Positions 53,877 to 62,450 of a stretch of 64,000 nt of DNA are shown piece after piece. The stretch is taken from NCBI RefSeq assembly GCF_001027745.1, contig NZ_LECU01000002.1, positions 62,001 through 126,000 on the forward strand, read 5' to 3'. How positions within the stretch are numbered: the stretch's first letter is position 1; every line of letters starts with the position of its first letter. Origin of the DNA: Pedobacter sp. BMA (lineage in GTDB: Bacteria; Bacteroidota; Bacteroidia; Sphingobacteriales; Sphingobacteriaceae). The notes under the pieces were generated by a model, which saw nothing but the letters and a program-made list of their open reading frames with translations, was not told the DNA's origin and made no database searches. The translations under genes were made by a program, and so were the position numbers.

Positions 53877-54632
53877 ATGGCGACTAAAACACAAGCTGGG
53901 AATAACATCCTCTCCATTGATATCGGCGGTACAAGCATAAAATCGGTTCTTTTAGATGAAGGAGGCAACATGCTTAATGAATATGTAAAAACCAAAACGC
54001 CAGCCGAAGCAACACCAAAGGATATTGTAAATGGTATTGTCGAATTGGTGAAGCCTTTTCCCGATACGTATAACAGGGTTTCCATAGGATTTCCCGGTTA
54101 CGTAAAGAACGGAATCGTTAAAACCGCTCCTAATCTTGCTAAAAACAAATGGGCAGATGTCGACCTCGCGCAACGCGTTGCTAATGCACTAATGAAACCT
54201 GTCAGACTAGTTAACGATGCAGACCAGCAGGGACTTGGCGTGGTTGAAGGTAAAGGTTTTGAAATTATGTTTACCGTTGGTACAGGCTTCGGGACCGCGT
54301 TATTATTTGATGGCGACCTACTTCCTCACCTGGAACTAGCCCATTTTCCCATTAATAAAGAAGAAGATTACGACGATTATATAGGCAACCGCGCATTTGA
54401 AAAACATGGTAGCGAGCGCTGGAATAAACGGCTGAAAAAAGTAATTGAAATCTATAAAACGGTGTTTAATTACGATACCCTTTATATCGGCGGTGGCAAC
54501 TCGAAACAGATTGATTTTAAACTTGAAAGCAATATTAAACTGGTTACCAACCGCGATGGAATCAAAGGCGGTGCTAAGCTTTGGAAACTGGCAGATAAGT
54601 ATAATATCTTCACTATAAATCCAGAAGTGTAA
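53877..54632 (+). CDS. ppgK: Polyphosphate glucokinase (ROK family)
   Basis: Phosphorylates glucose to glucose 6-phosphate with polyphosphate and/or ATP. 251 residues from the ATG at 53877 (MATKTQ); the earlier in-frame TTG at 53844 would add 11 residues and is unlikely. The phosphate motif DIGGTSIK is at 15-22, the catalytic Asp114 is in VNDADQQG, and GTGFGT is at 135-140. The Cys-rich zinc motif of other ROK kinases is absent, as in known PPGKs. The three following genes, gnd-zwf-pgl, consume its product in the oxidative pentose phosphate pathway, which fits the call well. Whether ATP is also used cannot be seen. Confidence 0.85.
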   Translation: MATKTQAGNNILSIDIGGTSIKSVLLDEGGNMLNEYVKTKTPAEATPKDIVNGIVELVKPFPDTYNRVSIGFPGYVKNGIVKTAPNLAKNKWADVDLAQRVANALMKPVRLVNDADQQGLGVVEGKGFEIMFTVGTGFGTALLFDGDLLPHLELAHFPINKEEDYDDYIGNRAFEKHGSERWNKRLKKVIEIYKTVFNYDTLYIGGGNSKQIDFKLESNIKLVTNRDGIKGGAKLWKLADKYNIFTINPEV

Positions 54633-54703
54633 TTTGTACACTATCAAACAGGATTTATTGCATTCATTTAACATCAATGCATAAAATATTGATTTGTAAA
54701 CCC

Positions 54704-54711
54704 TAATTTTG
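54704..54711 (+). promoter_or_regulatory. -7 element of gnd
   Basis: TAATTTTG fits TAnnTTTG exactly and lies 21 bases before the gnd ATG. The 100-base gap after ppgK therefore probably holds a separate promoter. Confidence 0.45.
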
Positions 54712-54732
54712 ACTATATAATAATAATGAAAA

Positions 54733-56148
54733 ATGGCAAGTAACGATTTAAAAAAATATAAATTGGGAATGATCGGTTTAGGCACAATGGGCCGGAACCT
54801 TTTATTAAACATGGCTGATAAAGGCTTTTCTGTTACAGGTTACGATAAGGATCAGAAAATGATCGCTAAACTTGAAGAAGAAGGAAAAGAACATAACCTG
54901 GAAGGATTTGGTGACATTGAGAAATTTATCGATAGCTTACAAACTCCACGAACGTTAATCCTGTTAGTTCCAGCCGGACCAATTGTAGATAGCGTTATTG
55001 CTGAATTGAAACCACTTTTGAGCAAGGGTGATATCATTATCGACAGTGGGAATTCTCACTTTACAGATACCAACCGTCGTGTTGACGAGCTAGAAAAAGA
55101 TGGCTTACACTTCTTTGGAATGGGTATTTCTGGTGGTGAGGAAGGTGCCCGATTTGGCCCTAGTATGATGCCCGGTGGAGATAAACAAGCTTATAATGTA
55201 GTAAAAGAAGTTTTTGATGCCGTAGCTGCCAAAGTTGGTACCGATCCTTGTGTAACATACATCGGTCCGGGCGCTTCTGGTCACTTTGTTAAAATGGTAC
55301 ACAATGGTATCGAATACGCCATTATGGAACTCCTTGCCGAAGCATATGGTATTCTTAAAAACGGATTAGGTTACTCAAATCAGGATATCTATAAAGTATT
55401 TAAAAAATGGAATGAAGGCCGTTTGCAATCATTCTTGCTGGAGATTACCGCAGAAATCTTTTTAGTTAAAGACACAGAAACTGAAAGTGATCTATTGGAT
55501 GTCATCAAAGATGAAGCACGTTCAAAAGGAACAGGGAAATGGACTTCTGAAGTGTCTATGGAACTTCAGTTGCCGATACCTACCATTAATGAAGCGGTTT
55601 CCAATCGCGACTTATCTAAATTCAAAAAACTAAGGGTTTCTTTAGAAGAAGGATTTGGCAAAAAAGACACGAAAATCGATGTTACAGTGGCTGAGTTGGA
55701 AGATGCTTTCTATTTTTCAATGATCAGTGCATATGCGCAAGGTTTACACTTGCTAGCACAAGCGTCTAAAGAGTACCAATACGATTTGAAACTCGACGAG
55801 ATCGCAAAAATATGGAGAGGCGGATGTATCATCAGAGCAACATTCCTGGCTGACATTTACAAAGCATATGGCAAAGATAATTCCTTAGAGCATTTATTTG
55901 CAGATGCCGGCATTCAGGAGATCATCAAAGGTACACTGGCGGGAACGCGTAGAACTGTTTCTGCATGCATTAATTCAGGCCTGGGTATTCCCGCGTTTGC
56001 CTCTACCCTTACCTATTTTGATACCATTTCCACAGGTAGAATGCCATCCAATTTAATACAGGCACAGAGAGATTTCTTTGGTGCACATACGTTCGAACGT
56101 ATTGATAAAGACGGCGTGTTCCATGCAGACTGGAACAAACTATCATAA
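54733..56148 (+). CDS. gnd: 6-phosphogluconate dehydrogenase (decarboxylating)
   Basis: Oxidises 6-phosphogluconate to ribulose 5-phosphate and CO2 with NADP or NAD. 471 residues, the long homodimeric type. GLGTMGRNL is the dinucleotide-binding motif near residues 16-24; FGMGISGGEEGARFGPSMMPGG and HFVKMVHNGIEYA hold the substrate and catalytic residues (Lys and Glu), and the C-terminal helical domain is complete. It is followed by zwf after 31 bases and pgl, in the order opposite to the pathway. Confidence 0.97.
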   Translation: MASNDLKKYKLGMIGLGTMGRNLLLNMADKGFSVTGYDKDQKMIAKLEEEGKEHNLEGFGDIEKFIDSLQTPRTLILLVPAGPIVDSVIAELKPLLSKGDIIIDSGNSHFTDTNRRVDELEKDGLHFFGMGISGGEEGARFGPSMMPGGDKQAYNVVKEVFDAVAAKVGTDPCVTYIGPGASGHFVKMVHNGIEYAIMELLAEAYGILKNGLGYSNQDIYKVFKKWNEGRLQSFLLEITAEIFLVKDTETESDLLDVIKDEARSKGTGKWTSEVSMELQLPIPTINEAVSNRDLSKFKKLRVSLEEGFGKKDTKIDVTVAELEDAFYFSMISAYAQGLHLLAQASKEYQYDLKLDEIAKIWRGGCIIRATFLADIYKAYGKDNSLEHLFADAGIQEIIKGTLAGTRRTVSACINSGLGIPAFASTLTYFDTISTGRMPSNLIQAQRDFFGAHTFERIDKDGVFHADWNKLS

Positions 56149-56179
56149 TTCACAAAAGACTCACGAAGCTTTACATAAA

Positions 56180-57694
56180 ATGAAAACCAAAACCGCATTA
56201 AATCCTACAATATTTGTAATATTTGGAGGTACAGGTGATTTAAATAAAAGAAAACTCGCACCTGCACTTTACAACCTGTTTATTGAAGGTTATATGCCAG
56301 ATAAGTTCGCCATCATTGGTACCGGCAGAACTGAATTTACTGACGATAGTTACAAAACAGCTTTAGAAGAGGCTGTTAATCAGTTTTCCAGATCGGGAAA
56401 GGTTAAAAAAGAAAAGTGGGAAGATTTTGGAAACACCATTCACTATTGCCCTACCGATTTCGCACAACCTAAAACATTTGAAAACTTAAAGGCTGCTGTA
56501 GAAAAATACCAAAAAGAATATGGCGCTGGTACACAGGTAATATTCTATTTGGCTGTTGCACCTAATTTTTTCCCGATTATCGCCGAATGCCTGCAAAAAT
56601 ACAAACTTACGCAAGATGAAGATAACAGCCGTATTGTAATTGAAAAACCTTTCGGTCATGATCTTGAATCTGCTAAGGAATTAAATGCTTTATTAAGCAC
56701 CATCTTCACCGAGAAACAGATTTACCGTATAGATCATTATTTGGGCAAAGAAACGGTACAAAATATGATGGCTTTCCGCTTTGCCAACGCATTGTTTGAA
56801 CCCCTTTGGAACAGGTCGTACATTGATCATGTGCAAATATCTGTAACCGAACAATTGGGTGTACAGGATCGTGGAGGATACTATGAAGGTTCAGGTGCCT
56901 TGAGAGATATGATCCAGAATCACCTGCTGCAATTGCTTTGCCTTATTGGTATGGAAGCACCAATTAATTTTGATGCCGATGAAATCAGAAACCGAAAAGT
57001 AGAAGTTTTAAAAGCAATGCGTCCTTTCTCTGCCGAAGATATTCGTTTTCATACTGTCCGCGGCCAATACAGCAAAGGCTGGGTAGAAGGAAAAGAGGTT
57101 CCAGGTTACCGTCAGGAAAAAGGCGTCGATCCACATTCCAATACGGAAACTTTCGCTGCAGTTAAATTCCATATTGATAACTGGAGATGGCAAGGTATCC
57201 CGTTTTATCTAAGAACAGGTAAACGACTTAACCAAACATCATCTTTAATCACTGTTCAGTTCAGAGATGTTCCACACCAGATATTTTCATCAGGTGTTAC
57301 TGAAAACTGGCAACAAAATCGTCTGGTAATCAGTATCCAGCCAGAAATGAGTATCCGTCTGCAAGTTCAGGCAAAGAGGCCAGGCCTAGATATGGTATTA
57401 AACCCAGTTGATATGGTATTTGATTATAAAGGAACTTATGAAGGTGATACCCCGGAAGCTTACGAAACTTTATTATTGGATGCCATGATGGGTGATCAGA
57501 CTTTATTCATGCGTGGCGACCAGGTAGAAGCGGCATGGGAATTGGTAATGCCAATTTTAAACACTTGGGAAAGCAAAAAGTCTATTAATTTCCCTAATTA
57601 CCCTGCAGATAGCTGGGGACCTGAAGAAGCAGAAGCACTCATCGCGAGAGACGGCTTCCATTGGTTCAACTTACCATTAAAAAACAAAGATTAG
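56180..57694 (+). CDS. zwf: Glucose-6-phosphate 1-dehydrogenase
   Basis: First step of the oxidative pentose phosphate pathway; makes 6-phosphogluconolactone and NADPH. 504 residues from the ATG at 56180 (MKTKTALNPT); the longer reading from 56078 overlaps gnd and has no family match. The nucleotide-binding GGTGDLNKRKL is at the N-terminus, the substrate/catalytic motif is RIDHYLGKETVQN, and EKPFGHD and the C-terminal conserved segments are present. Product of ppgK is its substrate. Confidence 0.97.
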   Translation: MKTKTALNPTIFVIFGGTGDLNKRKLAPALYNLFIEGYMPDKFAIIGTGRTEFTDDSYKTALEEAVNQFSRSGKVKKEKWEDFGNTIHYCPTDFAQPKTFENLKAAVEKYQKEYGAGTQVIFYLAVAPNFFPIIAECLQKYKLTQDEDNSRIVIEKPFGHDLESAKELNALLSTIFTEKQIYRIDHYLGKETVQNMMAFRFANALFEPLWNRSYIDHVQISVTEQLGVQDRGGYYEGSGALRDMIQNHLLQLLCLIGMEAPINFDADEIRNRKVEVLKAMRPFSAEDIRFHTVRGQYSKGWVEGKEVPGYRQEKGVDPHSNTETFAAVKFHIDNWRWQGIPFYLRTGKRLNQTSSLITVQFRDVPHQIFSSGVTENWQQNRLVISIQPEMSIRLQVQAKRPGLDMVLNPVDMVFDYKGTYEGDTPEAYETLLLDAMMGDQTLFMRGDQVEAAWELVMPILNTWESKKSINFPNYPADSWGPEEAEALIARDGFHWFNLPLKNKD

Positions 57695-57703
57695 CAACAA
57701 ATA

Positions 57704-58429
57704 ATGAATTTATTAATATATAAAACCCTCGAGGAACTTAACCAGGATCTGGCAGATTACGTAATCAAGATTGCGGAAATGTCGATCGAAGAAAACGATC
57801 GGTTCAATTTTGTGCTCACAGGTGGTAGCTCACCGAAAGCATTATACCAATACCTGGCTACAGAATGCGAACACCGTATAGATTGGGAAAAGGTTTATTT
57901 CTTTTTCGGCGATGAACGTAACGTCCCTGCCGATCACAAAGACTATAACGGACTAATGGCTAAGAACTCGCTTCTTGATCCCCTGGGAATCAAAGAAGAT
58001 CATATCTTTTATGTAAATACATCGTTGGCACCAGAAAAAGCAGCAATAGAATATAAAAAAGCAATTGATGCACATTTCAAAGGCGAAGACCCTGCATTTG
58101 ATCTAATTCTTTTAGGAATGGGTGATGATGCACATACCGCTTCAATTTTCCCGCATACAACATTGGTAAAAGATGAGGAGGTTAATATTTCATCTGTATA
58201 TGTAGAGAAACTGGATTCCTACCGGATAAGCTTTACTGCTCCCCTTATCAATAAAGCCGATCATGTTGCATTCCTTGTATTTGGTGAGAATAAGGCAGAA
58301 GCCATTAAACACGTTGTTGGTGACAAAGAAAAAAACTTCGACTTATACCCTTCTCAGCTAATTGATCCGATAGATGGCAAGCTTACTTTCTTTGTTGATG
58401 AGAAAGCAACTGCACTTTTGGAAGGGTAA
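57704..58429 (+). CDS. pgl: 6-phosphogluconolactonase
   Basis: Hydrolyses 6-phosphogluconolactone. 241 residues of the DevB/SOL type. VLTGGSSPKALY near residues 38-49, FFGDERNVP and LILLGMGDDAHTASIFP are the family motifs with the catalytic His. It follows zwf by 9 bases and ends the operon before a strong terminator. Together with gnd and zwf it completes the oxidative branch. Confidence 0.95.
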   Translation: MNLLIYKTLEELNQDLADYVIKIAEMSIEENDRFNFVLTGGSSPKALYQYLATECEHRIDWEKVYFFFGDERNVPADHKDYNGLMAKNSLLDPLGIKEDHIFYVNTSLAPEKAAIEYKKAIDAHFKGEDPAFDLILLGMGDDAHTASIFPHTTLVKDEEVNISSVYVEKLDSYRISFTAPLINKADHVAFLVFGENKAEAIKHVVGDKEKNFDLYPSQLIDPIDGKLTFFVDEKATALLEG

Positions 58430-58434
58430 AAAAT

Positions 58435-58490
58435 ATATCTTAGGCTACAATTGGTGTGCATATTCCATTTGTAGCCTAAGATATTTTCTT
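58435..58490. terminator. Strong bidirectional terminator after pgl
   Basis: Perfect 16-pair stem ATATCTTAGGCTACAA (58435-58450) with TTGTAGCCTAAGATAT (58469-58484), an 18-base loop, and A and T tracts on the two sides. It lies between convergent operons. Confidence 0.9.
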
Positions 58491-58553
58491 TGACATAGTT
58501 TCTGTCCGTTTTTCTCAATATCTGAATCTGAAAATAACCGGACCTTTAAAAAA

Positions 58554-59057
58554 TTACTTGAAGTACTCTTCCAACACCTCCACCAGCTTACTCTTTTTCA
58601 TCTGTACGGATACCTTGTAGGTTTTGTTCTTTTCATCATAAGTTTCAGACAACACCTCTACTTCTTTCAGATAAGTACTGATTCTACTTTGTACGAAATC
58701 AGTAGTTTCAAAATCTTTCATGGTTGTGGTGGCATTTAACTTGATATTGCTCACCTTCTCCGCCAGTTTTCGCTGCGCATCTAATAACGCACCTTTCTTT
58801 GCAAGTTGCTTGTTACGCTCGGGTTCGGGATACTTATTCAACACCATAGATTCACCTGTTTCAGTAAGTATCTCATCCTGCCATTCTTCTTTTATGGTAG
58901 AAAGATCTTGCTTGCCAAACGCCATTTTGGACGTTATCGTCCTGTTACCGCCATTATTCTCAACACGTTGCTGGTTCACGTAAGCCTTTGGGGTACATGC
59001 TAAAGCAGCCATGCATAATAATGCTGCTACAAACTTTAATGTTTTATTATTTTTCAT
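58554..59057 (-). CDS. Envelope lipoprotein of unknown function
   Basis: 167 residues from the ATG at 59057 (MKNNKTLKF), which gives a lipoprotein signal with Cys21 in ALAC; 12 extra residues of an earlier start are rejected. The mature part has a helical segment with QLAKKGALLDAQRKLAEKV, in which an Ala/Lys-rich helix recalls LPP20-like and FlgT N-terminal domains, then alternating strands (SVQMKKSKLVEVL). I do not know the function. It is the third gene of the operon that starts at 60294, with a 2-base gap from the gene before. Confidence 0.6.
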   Translation of the reverse strand: MKNNKTLKFVAALLCMAALACTPKAYVNQQRVENNGGNRTITSKMAFGKQDLSTIKEEWQDEILTETGESMVLNKYPEPERNKQLAKKGALLDAQRKLAEKVSNIKLNATTTMKDFETTDFVQSRISTYLKEVEVLSETYDEKNKTYKVSVQMKKSKLVEVLEEYFK

Positions 59058-59059
59058 TG

Positions 59060-59896
59060 TTATAATTTTAAGATGGCCTTTATGAGCACACATTGGAAAT
59101 GATCATTCGATTGTTTATTGAATCCCGTTAAGTGCTCAAATTGAAGTATATTCCCATTGATCGATTCTTTAATCACCTCCGTAACGTTACCCATATCAAC
59201 CATCGTTGTCTCACTCTGTATTTTTCTGCCAAAGACATTTGAAGAGGCTTTTATTAAAGCATTTGCAATGGCTTCATTTTTAGCTTTTGAAACATTATCA
59301 TTTAATATGGCCGCTTTCCCAAAAGCAATTACTTCAAAAATTCTTGCTCCGCCGGTTTTCAAAATTTCTTTAAACTCATTAGATAGCTGTTTTGCCAAAC
59401 TCATATTTAAATCAGACTCTGCCTTGTTCATCAGGCTAATATTCTTATTGTTCATCAGCCTTTTTAATGAAAAATCACTAATCAGGATATCATCGGAGAT
59501 TTTAACTTCTTTCGTTTCGGTGAGAAAGTCTCCCTTACCTACCGTTACGTTCAAAATTCCCTTTACAATTACGTTTCCCGATGTACTCTCTGTGTAGTTT
59601 AAATAACTCACATCAACGTTTAGCTGAACCGGAATAATATTCTTCAGTGTGTCATTAATGTCGTCAATCACATTAAGCGATTCTTTTTCAAAGGCATTTG
59701 TAATATTTGATAATAGTGCTGGTAAAGGCAACTTGTTAAGTTGATAATCTCTTTTGTCAACCACAGATAATTTTACATAACTGGAAAGCTTGATTGTTTT
59801 TTCATAAGCTTTCCAGTCCTGTTCAATCTTTAATGCACTTTGAGCTACAACGTTAAACTTTATACATACCAAAAGAAGCATTAAAAATAAACGCAT
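59060..59896 (-). CDS. Secreted protein with LPP20/FlgT-like C-terminal part
   Basis: 278 residues; signal peptide (1-19, ending VVAQ). The N-terminal part is a beta-rich domain (LNVDVSYLNY, VIVKGILNVTV). The C-terminal part (about 195-278) with KAKNEAIANALIKASSNVFGRK and SNDHFQCVLIKAILKL follows the pattern of the FlgT_N/LPP20 families (an alpha-beta envelope domain). No function can be named. The middle position in a tight three-gene operon with two lipoproteins suggests a small envelope complex. Confidence 0.55.
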   Translation of the reverse strand: MRLFLMLLLVCIKFNVVAQSALKIEQDWKAYEKTIKLSSYVKLSVVDKRDYQLNKLPLPALLSNITNAFEKESLNVIDDINDTLKNIIPVQLNVDVSYLNYTESTSGNVIVKGILNVTVGKGDFLTETKEVKISDDILISDFSLKRLMNNKNISLMNKAESDLNMSLAKQLSNEFKEILKTGGARIFEVIAFGKAAILNDNVSKAKNEAIANALIKASSNVFGRKIQSETTMVDMGNVTEVIKESINGNILQFEHLTGFNKQSNDHFQCVLIKAILKL

Positions 59897-59901
59897 ATTA
59901 A

Positions 59902-60294
59902 TTAGCGTTTAATGATCGTTCCGGTAATGTACAACGTAGATGGTTTAGCTAGTAAACCTAATATCCCATTGGTTGATGGTGTATAATTAAGCTTCATATT
60001 AATCAGCCCATCCCCTCCGGATTCTTTTATCTTCGTAGTTACTCTTTGTCTCAATACCTCTTCCGCATCTACACTCTTGATATTTAATAGTCCAATAAGC
60101 GGCAAACCAATTTTATATCCACTCTCAGCATAAACGAATTCTCCGATTGGGGTATATGGCTTTTGAATATTTCCATCACCAGATGTAATGAACACATCTT
60201 TAGCTGGTGGAAATGTTACGAGTTGCTGATAAGGTGCACAACTTGTCAGAAAAATGCTTATAGCACAAATCATGAGTAATGTTTTAATTTTCAT
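59902..60294 (-). CDS. Small lipoprotein
   Basis: 130 residues; lipobox FLTSC, lipidated Cys19. The mature domain has IGEFVYAESGYKIGLPL and IKESGGDGLINMKLNYTPS, a pattern seen in YbjQ-like (DUF74-type) small beta-alpha domains, though I would not insist on it. First gene of the operon; its promoter is the strong one at 60364-60393. Five bases separate it from the next gene. Confidence 0.6.
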   Translation of the reverse strand: MKIKTLLMICAISIFLTSCAPYQQLVTFPPAKDVFITSGDGNIQKPYTPIGEFVYAESGYKIGLPLIGLLNIKSVDAEEVLRQRVTTKIKESGGDGLINMKLNYTPSTNGILGLLAKPSTLYITGTIIKR

Positions 60295-60363
60295 TTTGTT
60301 TGGTTTAATTTTATGCCTACTCTTTGTTTCAGTTTTCAGCCTCCCTGCTACTAATTATGAGGC

Positions 60364-60393
60364 CAAAATTATCTTCTGTAGAAAATCATACAA
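60364..60393 (-). promoter_or_regulatory. Promoter of the three-gene lipoprotein operon
   Basis: On the minus strand, TTG (60391-60393) and TAATTTTG (60364-60371) are exactly 19 bases apart. The transcript would start near 60358, about 64 bases before the first ATG. Confidence 0.75.
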
Positions 60394-60410
60394 TAGCTAT
60401 TTATAGCTAT
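60393..60410. promoter_or_regulatory. Tandem palindromic operator ATAGCTAT x2
   Basis: ATAGCTAT occurs at 60393-60400 and 60403-60410. Each copy is a perfect 8-base palindrome, and the two are one helical turn (10 bases) apart. They touch the -33 element of the minus-strand promoter and lie about 33 bases upstream of the LuxR -7 box. A dimeric regulator could bind here. Confidence 0.5.
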
Positions 60411-60442
60411 AAGTTTTAAGCTAATTAGTTAATGCACTTTTG

Positions 60443-60450
60443 TATCTTTG
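60443..60450 (+). promoter_or_regulatory. -7 element of the LuxR-type regulator gene
   Basis: TATCTTTG fits TAnnTTTG exactly, 27 bases before the ATG. No good TTG at the -33 position. Confidence 0.5.
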
Positions 60451-60477
60451 GGCTAACAAACTAAATTATAGTAGATT

Positions 60478-61281
60478 ATGAAGGTAAAACGGTCTAAAGA
60501 CCTTACTTTTAAAAATCATCTCCAAAAAATTTATTATACCAAAGAACTAATCGAAGAAAATGAAATAACCAATATTTTAAACCAATTTAACGGCCTCAAC
60601 CTCGCATTAAATCATTCCGCACCCTTATTGTTTGCCATTGATTATACTAGGTCAGATTATATGATCATTACGCAAAATGCTCAGTTAATCACTGGATATG
60701 ATCCAAGGTCATTTCTTGAAAGCGGTATTCCAATGCTTTTGGATATCTACCAGAAAGACGATTTCAAAATTTATAATGAACAGGTTTTTACGCGCAATGC
60801 GGCATTTTTGGTCTCGCAGCCGCAATCAGATCATCATAAATTTATTTTTTCCTATAACTTTAGGATACGACACATGAATGGTACCTATATCCCACTTTAC
60901 CAGCGGGGTTGTTATATCACATCGAAAGAAACCGGCCTGCCCTTGTATAGCCTCGGAATGGTAATCGATATTACCATGTTCAAACGCGATACAATGATGT
61001 ATCATTCCATTGAAAAAGTAGAAAATGAGAATGGGTTCCCGATTAAAACCCTTTTAGAGGAAAATCATTATTTCCCTTTAAATGAAGATAAGATATTGTC
61101 ACCGCAGGAACTAAGAGTATTAGAATGTATGGCAGAAGGTTATAGTAGTAAGCAGATTGCCTGGAAAATGAAAATTGCTGAGAACACAGTTGCTAACCAC
61201 CGCAAAAGTATGCTAAAGAAAACCAATACCAAGAATGTAGCAGAACTGATTGCCTTTGCCTGCGGTAGTCACTTATTGTAG
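60478..61281 (+). CDS. LuxR-type regulator with N-terminal PAS-like sensor domain
   Basis: 267 residues. The N-terminal part (about 30-190) looks like a PAS sensor fold (SDYMIITQNAQLITGYDPRSFLESG is a PAS-type core). The C-terminal LuxR helix-turn-helix (about 203-262) has LSPQELRVLECMAEGYSSKQIAWKM and IAENTVANHRKSMLKKTNTKN. There is no receiver domain, so it probably senses a ligand or redox state directly in the cytosol. It is divergent from the lipoprotein operon, and two palindromes lie in the shared gap, so that operon is its likely target. Confidence 0.85.
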   Translation: MKVKRSKDLTFKNHLQKIYYTKELIEENEITNILNQFNGLNLALNHSAPLLFAIDYTRSDYMIITQNAQLITGYDPRSFLESGIPMLLDIYQKDDFKIYNEQVFTRNAAFLVSQPQSDHHKFIFSYNFRIRHMNGTYIPLYQRGCYITSKETGLPLYSLGMVIDITMFKRDTMMYHSIEKVENENGFPIKTLLEENHYFPLNEDKILSPQELRVLECMAEGYSSKQIAWKMKIAENTVANHRKSMLKKTNTKNVAELIAFACGSHLL

Positions 61282-61440
61282 TTAGCCATACTGATGCACG
61301 GTCGTCAACTGTAATGGATGATCGTATGTTTTAGTATTTGAAAATATTATCAGTAGCTTTTAATGAATTTCAACTAAATTTTGACTATTTTCATTGTTAA
61401 AATTTGGCACATCGCTTTAAGTCAAATGCAGCTGTTAGCT

Positions 61441-61522
61441 AGTCCACCCCAAGTCCACCCCAAGTTTACCTCTTCACTACCTTCAATCTACACCAACCCC
61501 GACCTAGCCTTGCACTAGCCCC
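61441..61522. repeat. C-rich stretch with 11-base tandem repeat
   Basis: AGTCCACCCCA is repeated in tandem (61441-61451, 61452-61462) and is followed by a C-rich, G-poor run up to 61522 with four CCCC blocks (61447, 61458, 61497, 61519). The minus strand, which is the sense of ppx, would carry four GGGG runs just past the ppx stop. The rest of the 61282-61568 gap shows no gene. Confidence 0.65.
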
Positions 61523-61568
61523 GGGTAATTAAAGGCAACACTTAGCCAGGGCTATTCATCAGGTATGT

Positions 61569-62450
61569 TTAATCTAGCTTTTCCTCAATCAGCAACTTAA
61601 TAATACCGTCAGCCATACCAACCTTAGGCACGTATATCTGTTTAATCCCTGTCCACTTCATCAAAGTTAAGTAGATTTCGCTCGCAGGAATAATTACATC
61701 CGCGCGGTCAGTGTTTAAACCCAATACATTAATTCTTTCTTTAAGTGAATAACTGGTCAGCTTATTATATAGTGCGTTTAGTTTTTGTAAAGACATTGGC
61801 GCACCTTCCTTTTCCTCACTCATGCGGAACAATTTATTGATGTTTCCCCCCGTACCAATGGCTGCCAAATGTTTGTGGTGTTTAGTATGGTCCTTAACCC
61901 ATTCTCTCATTTCGTCCCAGGTTTCTTCCTTATCCTGGTTGTCCAGCATCCTGATTGTTCCGATATTAAATGATCGCGAAGCCTCTGGAACACCTTTTAC
62001 AAACACAGAAAGTTCAGTGCTTCCTCCGCCCACATCTATGTACAGATAGGTCTTGTTTTCATCCAGGTCGGCTTCGATATGGTTGGCATAAATGATATTT
62101 GCTTCGCGCTGTCCCTCTATAATCTCCAGCTTTAGGTTAGCTTGTTCTTGAATTTGTTTAACAATCTCCACGCCGTTCCTGGCCTCACGCATCGCTGAAG
62201 TTGCGCATGCCAGATACTCTGAAACATGATAAACATCCATTAAGTGCTTAAACGCCTGCATGGTTTTGATCAGGTCACCAGCCTTTTTCTCAGAAATATG
62301 CTGATCTAAAAATGCGTCGTCTCCCAATCTTAAGGGTACGCGAATCAGCGTGTTCTTTTTGTATTTATATTCTCCATCTTGTTTGCTGATATCGGCAATG
62401 AGTAATCTCACCGCGTTTGAACCGACATCAACAGCTGCATATCTTAACAT
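61569..62450 (-). CDS. ppx: Exopolyphosphatase (Ppx/GppA family)
   Basis: 293 residues, the short form that lacks the C-terminal HD-like domain of E. coli Ppx. Acetate kinase-like fold with AAVDVGSNAVRLLIADI (P-loop 1), the GGGSTELSVF loop (about 142-151) and the catalytic Glu in REANIIYANHIE. It releases phosphate from polyphosphate or hydrolyses pppGpp; the two activities cannot be separated by sequence. Its ATG overlaps the stop of ppk1 (TAATG), so the two are translationally coupled. Confidence 0.9.
   Translation of the reverse strand: MLRYAAVDVGSNAVRLLIADISKQDGEYKYKKNTLIRVPLRLGDDAFLDQHISEKKAGDLIKTMQAFKHLMDVYHVSEYLACATSAMREARNGVEIVKQIQEQANLKLEIIEGQREANIIYANHIEADLDENKTYLYIDVGGGSTELSVFVKGVPEASRSFNIGTIRMLDNQDKEETWDEMREWVKDHTKHHKHLAAIGTGGNINKLFRMSEEKEGAPMSLQKLNALYNKLTSYSLKERINVLGLNTDRADVIIPASEIYLTLMKWTGIKQIYVPKVGMADGIIKLLIEEKLD

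Noticed and set aside
54336..54812. 158-codon minus-strand frame over ppgK end and gnd start
   Set aside because: Covers parts of two certain genes in antisense and shows no family feature.
59157..59597. 146-codon plus-strand frame inside the secreted protein gene
   Set aside because: Hydrophobic stretches come from reading the antisense of a Lys/Asn-rich gene; the minus-strand operon is consistent and has a strong promoter.
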